In this document: piece by piece, positions 56,509-64,000 of the stretch | Layout: every line of letters starts with the position of its first letter | Position numbering within the stretch: the stretch's first letter is position 1 | Assembly: GCF_030052815.1 (NCBI RefSeq) | Contig: NC_079509.1 | Span: 41,534,750 to 41,598,749, forward strand | Reading direction: 5' to 3' | Source: Hevea brasiliensis | Lineage: Eukaryota; Streptophyta; Magnoliopsida; Malpighiales; Euphorbiaceae | Length of the DNA: 64,000 nucleotides | Notes under the pieces: model-generated | What the model saw: the letters and a program-made list of their open reading frames with translations, nothing else | Told to the model about the DNA's origin: nothing | Database searches by the model: none | Position numbers and translations under genes: made by a program

Positions 56509-57803
56509 ATGGTGAACACAAAATTTAAGGTAGAGTCTTTTGATGAAAAAAAATAATTTCAATCTATGGCAAAGCACCGTGAAGAATGTCCTTATACAAT
56601 AAGGATTAATTAAAGCGTTAAACGAGAAACAATCGGTGATCATGAAAAATGATGATTGAGGGGAGCTTCAATAAAGGGCAGTGAGTCCCTGATGTGAAGT
56701 ATAATATTTTGGAGAAGACTTCGCTAGTTGTTTTATGCAAGAAATTAGAGAGATTGTACATGTCAAAGTCACTCACAAATCTCTTATACTTGAAGAAGGA
56801 GTTGCACCAACACAGAATGGATGAAGGTACTGATGTGAGTGATCATCTTAATGCTTTTAATAAATTCATACCCAATTGGTTAATATTGGTGTGAAGGTAG
56901 ATGATGAAGATAAAGCCCTTTTGCTTGTAACCTCTCTCCCACAATCTGTTTGGTGACAGCCCTAACAGTTGGGAAGGAGACTTTGAAAGTGGAGGAGTAC
57001 CAAGAAGTTTAAAAAGATAGGTAGCAGCAATGAAGGTGGAGCTTTGTTGCTGGTTCTAGCCGTGGTAGAAGCAACCCACATAGAAACATTTAGAGAAGGA
57101 ATAGTAGATCAAGCTTGAGATCACGAGCAAACCCTGAAGATAGAGAATGCTACTGCTGTTATGAGAAGGGTCACATTCAATACCATTGCATGAAGATGAA
57201 TGAGGATTTTATAGAGTTTAAATAATTCATGAAGAGTTGTGGAATGAAAAAGAAAGAACTGCTGCAATTGCAATGAATAATGGTATTGATGGTGAATGTT
57301 TACATATGGATGATGATAAAGAAAAGGCAAAAGATCCATTACAAAATGAGTGGTTTATGGATTCTGTTTTTCCATTCCATATTTTCTCAAAGAAGGAGTG
57401 GTTTGATGTGATTGAAGAAAATAAAAGAGAGAAAGTAAAGCTAGCCAATGGAAATAAGATGGAAGTTGAAGGTGTTAGAAGGGTAAAGATCAAATTGCAT
57501 GATGATCGAGTAAAAGTGTTCAATGAACCTAAATTTGAAAGGAATTTAATTTCCTTGAATAAATTGGATTCTTTGGGTTATGATTGTTCAATTCATGGTG
57601 GAGTTATGAGAGTTTGCTTAGGTGCTCTTGTAATTATGAAGAGTAAGAAGATTGGTGTAAATAATCTTTACAAATTGAAAGGAAGTACAATGATTGGAAG
57701 AATGCAAGTTGAGGCAAGAGACAACATTAACAATCAAGAGCACAAGGAAGTACTCAAAAGTAAATCGACTTTTGCAAAAGTTGTAAAGACTAATTCCATT
57801 TGA
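56509..57803 (+). pseudogene. Copia F1 gag-protease remnant, no pol
   Basis: ATG at 56509 (MVNTKFKVESFDEK), then several frameshifts. Gag motifs: LCKKLERLYMSKSLTNLLYL, LKKELHQHRMDEGTDVSDHL. An intact CCHC knuckle CYCCYEKGHIQYHC lies at 57148-57189. A 188-residue open part from 57237 covers the protease region (WFMDSVFPFHI, where DSG/C is expected, so the catalytic box is lost; KVKLANGNKMEVEGVRRVKI; FERNLISLNKLDSLGYDCSI; NNLYKLKGSTMIG). It then ends directly with TFAKVVKTNSI and the 3' LTR. Integrase, RT and RNase H are entirely missing. Confidence 0.88.
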
Positions 57804-57848
57804 CTTAGAGGCGGGATTATTAGAGTCCAAGTCTAATTGGAATTAAAA

Positions 57849-58217
57849 TGGCACTTAGAATTTATTAGTTACAGTTACATTAAACATAATAACAATAATA
57901 CAAGCTTAAAATTAAAATCAATAAATACACCAAAATTCAATAATCAAATCAAAATTTGAAACTTTAAAACAACCTCATGGAAAATACATTTAAATAAATT
58001 CATAATATAAAAATAATGTTAATATTAAAAATTTTATATATTTAAAAATTCAGGTTGTTATAGTTTATTTCAAATAAAATATTATTTTAAAAAATAACAA
58101 TAATAATGCATTCCCTTTCCCTCACATTTTTCACATGGAAATCCTCCCCCATTTTGCTACAAGTTTTACCCCATTAGGTGCACTATATATAATAGATTAG
58201 TTGAACTACATTAGATA
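57849..58217. other. AT-rich spacer at the duplication junction
   Basis: No coding support. On the minus strand it includes CTATAACAACCTGAATTTTT near 58050-58070 preceded by G-rich sequence (AAATGGGGGAGGA), which could be the edge of an unidentified LTR. Otherwise nothing recognisable. Confidence 0.4.
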
Positions 58218-58270
58218 TGTATCCCATGTGCCTGTTGTCCTTCAAACTGTGGGCACTCTCTAGTGAAATG
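58218..58270 (-). pseudogene. Gypsy gag zinc-knuckle, downstream half
   Basis: With 61441 onwards, across the hAT-like insertion, the minus strand reads ATKCRQLGHFTRECPQFEGQ, a retroviral-type knuckle whose reading is broken in the GHF-TRECP region by the transposon. It is a fragment of an otherwise decayed gypsy gag. Confidence 0.65.
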
Positions 58271-58698
58271 TAGGGGTAAACATTTAATTAGTTTGGTTTA
58301 AAATCGAATCGAACTAGAAAAATAAAAAACCAAATTTCAAAAAAAAAGTAAAAATCGTATCAAAATGAACTATATATAGAGCCGAACAAAAAAAGTTTGG
58401 TTTGGTTTGTACACTTAGTTCTTTCAAATCTCCATTTTTTTCCCTTGAATATTCAAATCACAATAGAGCAACCATCCAAATCACAAAAGTAACCACCATA
58501 AATATCCAAAACATAATTTCTATTAAAAAGACCTCAATATCACAATCATTCTTCTTCAAAAAATAATCATAATCAACCAAATCAACAATACAAGCAACAT
58601 TACAGATTGAAGAAAATAAATTAAAAAACAAATAAAAAAATAATGAAAGTGCCACTACTGCGGTGCTAGTGTTGTGGCGCTTTGACACTGGTGTTGCA

Positions 58699-59045
58699 TG
58701 TTAGAGTCCAAGTCCTACTAGAATTAGGAAGTATAATTAATTTAAGAAATTTAGTAGAATTTAAATTATGAAATTTAATAATTAAAGTCCCAAAAGGACT
58801 AGTTTTTAAGTGGCCTATATATATGTGTAGTTGGTTGGCCATTATATTGTATTGTAGAGAGAGCTCACGAAGTGAAAAGATGTGATAAATTTCATGAGTT
58901 TTACTTGAGTGATTTGTGGGTGAGAAAAATAATTAGTGTGTGTCATTATTTTTCCTTTTATAGTATATTTGTTTGGTGGAGTAGGCTTGTGCCAAACCAT
59001 ATTAAATTTTGTGTTCCTTATTTTATGTGAGGGTGATTTTTATAA
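58699..59045 (+). repeat. 5' LTR of copia F2
   Basis: TGTTAGAGTCCAAGTCCTAC to about TTTTTATAATA; collinear with 60430-60778. Confidence 0.88.
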
Positions 59046-59074
59046 TAAGTGATATCAGAGTTATAGCTCAAGTG

Positions 59075-60415
59075 ATGAACACAAAATTTGTGGTAGGGTC
59101 TTTCGATGGGAAAAACAATTTTAGTTTGTGGCAAAGCACCATGAAGGATGCCCTTGTACGATGAGGATTAATTAAAGCATTGAATGAGAAACAACATGCG
59201 ATCATGAAAGATGATGATTGAGGGGAGCTTCAACAATGGGCAATGAGTATGATTAGATTAACGTTAGCCCCTAATATGAAGTATAATGTTTTGGAGAAGA
59301 CTTCGCTAGTTGTTTTATGGAAGAAATTAGAGAGATTGTACGTGTGAAAGTCACTCACAAATTGCTTGTACTTGAAGAAGGAGTTGTACTAACTCAGAAT
59401 GAATGAAGGTACTAATGTGAGTGATCATCTTAATGCTTTTAATAAATTCATTACCCAATTGGCTAGTATTGGTGTGAAGGTAGATAATGAAGATAAAGCC
59501 CTCTTTTAACCTATCTCTCACAATTTGCTTAGTGACAGCCCTAACAATTGGGAAGGAGACTTTAAAAGTGGAGAAGATTACCACAGTTATCTTGGATGAT
59601 GAGAAGTTTAAAAAGACAGGTAGTAGCAATGAAGGTGGAGCTTTGTTGCTGGTTCTAGTCATGGTAGAAGCAATTCATGTAGAAACAATTAAACAAGGAA
59701 TAGTAAATAGAGCTCAAGACCACACATAGACCCTAAAGATAGAGAATGTTACTACTGTCATGAGAAGAGTCGCATTTAATACTATTGTATGAAGATGAAG
59801 GAACATTTTATAGAGTTTAAACAATTTAAGGAGAGTAGTGGAAAAGAAAAAGAAGGAACTACTGTAATTACAATGGATAATGGTATTGATGGTGAATGTT
59901 TGCATGTGGATGACGATAAGAAAAAGGTAAAAGATCCATTAAAAAATGAGTGGTTAATGGATTCTACTTTCCCATTCCATATTTGCTCAAAGAACGAGTG
60001 GTTTAATGTGATTGAAGAAAAGAAAGGAGAGAAAGTGAAGTTAGCCAATGGGAACAAGATGGAAGTTGAAGGTGTTATAAGAGTGAAGATCAAACTGCAT
60101 GATGATCGGGTAAAAGTATTCGATGAAGTGAGATGTGTTCCTAAATTTGAAAAGAACTTAATTTCCTTGGATAAATTGAATTCTTTGGGCTATGGTTATT
60201 CAATTCATGATGGAATTATGAGAGTTTGTCGAGGTACTCTAATGATGATGAAGAGTGAAAAGATTGGTATAAAAAATCTTTACAAATTGAAATGAAGCAC
60301 ATTAATTGGAAGAATGCAAGTTGAGGCAAGAGACAACATTAACAATTAAGAGCGCAATGAAGTACCCAAAAGAAAATTAACTTTTGCAGAAGTTGTAAAA
60401 GCTAATTCCATTTGA
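59075..60415 (+). pseudogene. Copia F2 gag-protease remnant, no pol
   Basis: ATG at 59075 (MNTKFVVGSFDGKNNFSLWQ), then a stop within 30 codons. Gag pieces follow, with a UAA inside the zinc knuckle (near 59778). A 168-residue open part from 59789 covers WLMDSTFPFHICSKNEWFNV, KVKLANGNKMEVEGVIRVKI, FDEVRCVPKFEKNLISLDKL, IKNLYKLK and a stop. The TGA at 60413-60415 comes 14 bases before the 3' LTR. As in F1, no integrase, RT or RNase H. The protease catalytic Asp is in DSTF instead of DSG. Confidence 0.88.
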
Positions 60416-60429
60416 CTTGGAGGTGGGAT

Positions 60430-60778
60430 TGTTGGAGGCTAAGTCCAATTAGAATTAGAAAGTATAATTAGTTTAGGAATTTAGTAGAATTTAAAAAATG
60501 AAGTTTAATAATTTGAGTCCTAAAAGGACTAGTTTTTTAGTGGCCTATATATATGTGCAGTTGGCTGGCCATTATATTGTATTGCAGACAGAGCTCATGA
60601 AGTAGAGAGGTGTGCTAAATTTAATGAGTTTTGTTTGAGTGATTTATGGGTGAGAAAAATAATTGGTGTGTATAATTATTTTTCCTTTTATAGTAAATTT
60701 GTTTGGTAGAATAAGTTTACACCGAATTATTTTAAATTTTGTATTTTTTATTTTGTATGGGTGTAGATATTTACAACA
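60430..60778 (+). repeat. 3' LTR of copia F2
   Basis: 349 bp, TGTTGGAGGCTAAGTCC to GATATTTACAACA; TSD TTGCA follows. Confidence 0.9.
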
Positions 60779-61156
60779 TTGCAGCACTGTTATGTTGGTG
60801 TTGTGGCCTTGGTGATGCACTACAGCGACTCTATGGGTTGCTGTGTTGTTAATAAAGCACATGCCGCGATGTAGAGCTAAGTAATGGTGGAGAGCAAAAG
60901 AAGAGAAAAGGAGAAGGGTAGAGAAGAAATGAAGGGAAGAAAAGGTAGAGAACAAAAGAAGATGAGATGGGGTTAGGGTCCTTAGGGAGGTGGGTGGCGA
61001 CATGGGCACAAAAAAAATGAGAAGAAAATGGTAGATTAGGGTTTATATATGAGAGTAAGAATTGGATGATTGAGATTAGCTTGAAAGAATGGATGGTTAA
61101 GATTAAAAGTTAAGTAAAAGTTTAAAAATTATAAAAAAAAAAAGGAAGATGTGGGA

Positions 61157-61216
61157 GTGGGGTATTGAAACTAGGACCATGGGATCCTTAAGAAGGAACA
61201 TTTACCAATGAGCTAT
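61157..61216 (-). repeat. tRNA-like A/B-box sequence (SINE-like or tRNA relic) inside element G
   Basis: The minus strand reads TAGCTCATTGGTAAATG (A-box-like) then, about 20 bases later, GGTCCTAGTTTCAATACCCC (B-box-like). This spacing and order match an RNA polymerase III internal promoter of tRNA origin. A full cloverleaf is not convincing, so it is not called a tRNA gene. Confidence 0.4.
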
Positions 61217-61440
61217 GGAAAAAGAGTATAATGTGTTGGTATTTAAATAAGATTTTATTTGATTTAGTTTGGTTCAATTTTATCGAATTATTTTTTCTCA
61301 AAACTGAACCAAACTGAAAAAATAAAATTTTAAAAATGAAAGCCAAACCAAACCAATTTATCATATAAACTGAACTAAATTACCAAATTAAATTGATTTA
61401 ACTGGTTATTTCGATTCAAATTGAATAGTATTTGCCCCTA

Positions 61441-62060
61441 TTGAAATGGCCCAATTGTCTACATTTTGTGGCAACCCTTTGAATTGATAAGACAAACTCC
61501 CTAATGCCAGATGCCACATTATGGACCACAAAAACCAAAACTCTAACCGCTGCCAATAACACTCTACCTAAAATTATTACTTGTCTCCCCCTCGAAACAT
61601 GCTCTTTCCCTTTTTGTTATTCTTATGACTATTAAACCCTAAACTACCATTTGATGTTACAGTGAAATGAGCATTGCCACTAAAAGTACCCAAGCCATTA
61701 AATGATTCCTCACCCTTATTCTTTTCCTACTTGTTTACCTACTCCCTATGCTAGTATTTCATCTCCATTTGGGTGTGTTATATCCACAACTGAATTAAAA
61801 GGGTAATTATCCAAGGACACTAAGGGTGTGTATCTAACATCCATTCCTTAGTAAATCTTGTAACCTTTATAGCCTCAATGATCACATCAATCAAAGTAAA
61901 TCTATGCAACACTAATAATTGCCTAGCATTCTCATACATCGTCTTGTCCCCCTATTTTAGAGTCTCACAAATATTACTTCATGTTTTTAACATTAAAAGG
62001 AATGAACTCACTGATAAACCTCTTTGAAAACATCTCTTAAGTCTTTCCCTTCATTCTAGT
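61441..62060 (-). pseudogene. Decayed gypsy gag fragment
   Basis: In mixed frames the minus strand gives SEFIPFNVKNMK, DVIIEAIKV-like and KEWMLDTHP-like pieces, then near 61441-61510 RVATKCRQLGHF, the start of a zinc knuckle completed at 58218-58270. Consistent with retrotrans_gag followed by a nucleocapsid knuckle, with many stops. No pol seen. Confidence 0.5.
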
Positions 62061-64000
62061 AAAGACGTAATCTCTAAGCTATAGTCAAAGGCATAGCCAC
62101 ATTGTAGCGAGTGGGACGAAAATTTTTTTTTGATATATACATGTAATGAAGAGCCATGCTATGGTGAGGGGGTGACCAACTAATTTTTTTTTTTAAATTT
62201 TGACATATATCTTGAATTATCAATTCTTATTTTATAAGAATTATTTATTTATGCACATCTTTTTAGGGTAGGAAAAGGACAAGAGGAATTTGTCCTATCA
62301 AAAGACACCACAACAATTTAAAAGTGAAAGAAAGAATGCTGGTGCAAATTTTTCTAAAAGAAAAAATTTCTTCCAAAATAATTTTTTTTTTGACAAAAAT
62401 TTGAATGTTGTTATTAATTTATAATGCAAAATTTTTTAACAGTTAAGGAAATTGGCGATCTTACTCAATAGGTAGTCCAAATGAAGAAAAATCTAGTGTA
62501 CTTATTAATTTACTTGCCTATGAAATTGGCATTTATATTACCTATTATTACTACAAGTGTTGAAGGGTAATTTTTACAATGAAAACTGGGAAGACTCGAT
62601 TGTGGAATCGAATGGAAATTAGTTATCAAATGATTTTTTAATCACATATATTGAAAAAGACGTATTTTAATAACATTGATAACAAGGCAATCATACAACA
62701 ATTTCAAAAAATAAAAAATAAAAACTTGTTGAACATAATTGTAAATTTAATATTATACCAAAAATTTATTATTATATGAAATTATTTTCTTTCTTTATTA
62801 AATTATTATTGTCTATTGAAAATTTACATGTCTAATGGATAGTTTATTATTGTATAAAATATTTTTTCTTTGAATTGAGAAAAAAAATTTATTGATCTCA
62901 TTGACTCAATTTTTTTACTCTGTCCTTGGCTATGGTCCTGTTATACAGTCATTTTAGACTATTCGAAATGTATTTAGTGAATTTTATATTTTTTAATATA
63001 TAGCTTTCTTCATAATAAATTATTTGTAAGAATAGAATTAAATTAAATTCTTACGGATTATATTCGATTTCTTTTCATTTTAAAATGAAATTTTTTAAAG
63101 ATAAAAAATTATATTCTTTCATTCTAAATATGAGAATCAAGCAAAAAGAGATCAATTGAATTAAATTTTTATAAAATTCTAATTTTCATCTAATTTTACT
63201 TAGTTTAGTGGCTAAAAATATATCACTTACATGATAAAACCAAGTTTGAATCTCACTTCTCCAATACCCTACTAAAAAAATTTTAATTTCTAAACTAGAG
63301 TTATTAGGGATGACAAAAGTTCTCAAACCTGATCCAACCTGCATAGAACCTAATTAATTTTCCTCGAACCCATACTGATCTTGATATTATGCAGGAGGAG
63401 GACAAATCTTTTCCTTGCTCCAAATATCCATAACCCCCTCTCTACAATAACATATTATTAATTTTAATTTAAAAGAATATATTTATATGCATTTATAATT
63501 TACATATTATAATGTTAGAAAAAAATATAAATATATTATTAAAATTATATTTAAAACTTATATTTTATTTTTAATAAATAAATTTATATTATATAATACT
63601 AAATTAAAGGAAAAATGAAAAAGTTCTTGAGAGGAAACTCGCTCTGCTCCTCAGTAGAGAAGTCCCCATCCCGACTTCAAATTCCTACGAGACAAGGGAC
63701 GGAAGGAGCGATTTCCACTGTCTTACCCTCCCTGTAACGTTATTTTTTTAGGTTTTAAACTTTAAAAATGATAATTACAATCTAATTATTAAAATAAGAT
63801 AGCATTAATCCGTTACCATTGCTAAAAACATATTTGGTGATTATTCTTATTAACATCTTGTTAACTTTTTTTTAAAAAAAAAAAAAACAAACTCTTGTCA
63901 ACTTCGTATTAAATGTCCTAGTTAAAAGTCTGCACTTCACACAGCTTCAATAAAATTGTCTTTTATTTATTTCTCTTTTTCTAAATTTTATATTGTGGCA
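62061..64000. other. AT-rich non-coding sequence
   Basis: No coding support on either strand. GGCATAGCCACATTGTAG (near 62090) and TTGGCTATGGTCCTG (near 62926) suggest an inverted pair around about 0.85 kb, possibly another degraded transposon. Long A/T runs follow to the window end. A SINE-like motif lies at 63201-63254. Confidence 0.45.
63201..63254 (+). repeat. Possible tRNA-derived SINE promoter motif
   Basis: TAGTTTAGTGG (A-box-like, 63201-63211) and AAGTTTGAATCTC (B-box-like, 63242-63254), 30 bases apart, followed by an A-run. Ends and family undefined. Confidence 0.3.

Larger units (their letters stand above)
55658..57848. repeat. Tandem duplication, first copy (truncated)
   Basis: Collinear with 58218-60440: the same gypsy zinc-knuckle remnant (55658-55706), the same left terminal repeat (TAGAGGTAAACATTTAATTA at 55707), the same copia insertion site TTGCA and the same pol-less copia element. 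It stops inside the copia 3' LTR near 57848. Because both copies share insertion points, this is a duplication of an already nested segment, not two independent insertions. Confidence 0.85.
58699..60778 (+). mobile_element. Pol-less copia element F2, complete with TSD
   Basis: 5' LTR 58699 to about 59045, PBS-like TGATATCAGAG at 59050-59060, gag-protease remnant, PPT-like GGAGGTGGGATT, 3' LTR 60430-60778. TTGCA on both sides (58694-58698, 60779-60783). 2080 bp in total. It shares the same internal deletion as F1. Confidence 0.92.
58271..61440. mobile_element. hAT-like non-autonomous TIR element G, containing copia F2
   Basis: Left end TAGGGGTAAACATTTAATTA, right end (reverse complement) TAGGGGCAAATACTATTCAA. 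Flanks GTGAAATG (58263-58270) and TTGAAATG (61441-61448) form an 8-bp duplication with one mismatch. An 8-bp TSD and TAGGGG ends fit the hAT superfamily. Without F2 it is about 1.1 kb. No transposase; the minus-strand ORF at 58458-58688 is low-complexity and also present in the duplicate. It could be a MITE. Confidence 0.68.

Overview
The window is a block of plant repeat DNA, most likely from a eudicot; the species cannot be fixed from the sequence. It is AT-rich, and I see no intact host gene, rRNA or functional tRNA. Almost every coding trace belongs to a transposable element: Ty1/copia, Ty3/gypsy (a chromovirus-like group and an Ogre/Tat-like giant), TRIM, LINE and a probable hAT-type DNA transposon.

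Layout. 1-6485: 5' part of a minus-strand copia element (broken RT, integrase and gag, repeat-rich leader, PBS, 2.08-kb LTR). 6486-10017: non-coding remnant that looks like a minus-strand Tat-type LTR, carrying a three-LTR TRIM composite (9149-9748, TSD CATGA). 10018-10779 and 47231-47585: the two halves of one LINE. Between the halves sits a four-level nest. Chromovirus A (10780-47225, TSD TGAGT) was inserted into the LINE. Two large solo-LTR-like units, B1 (12773-16352, TSD ATGTC) and B2 (19047-46881, TSD GCCTT), were inserted into A. The Ogre-like element C (21620-45892, TSD CTGC) was inserted into B2. 47586-55657: 3' end of a plus-strand gypsy element E, interrupted by solo LTR D, itself interrupted by a second TRIM (TSD AAAAT). 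55658-61440: a tandem-duplicated unit carrying two pol-less copia elements (F1, F2) inside a hAT-like TIR element that had entered a gypsy gag zinc-knuckle sequence. 61441-64000: decayed gag and AT-rich sequence.

Element C deserves most attention. It is about 24.3 kb with LTRs of 6375 and 6378 bp, a tRNA-type PBS, a PPT, an extra ORF1 before gag, then gag, protease, a G-patch-like segment, RT/RNase H and integrase, all decayed on the minus strand. A possible 3' splice site precedes gag. Its 3' UTR holds a 42-60-bp tandem array and six copies of a module that could fold into GNRA-type hairpins. Each LTR also carries two plus-strand transcription-unit-like segments in the apparent U3, antisense to the element: a 137-codon ORF of unknown function and a longer broken gene resembling the plant 'putative gypsy type transposon' family (Pfam Transposase_28). 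Each has its own TATA-like box, and a perfect 9+1+9 palindrome lies just upstream of the second one.

Method note: boundaries come from reading direct repeats, TG/CA ends, PBS, PPT and target-site duplications by eye. Family names come from motif recognition, not from a search.
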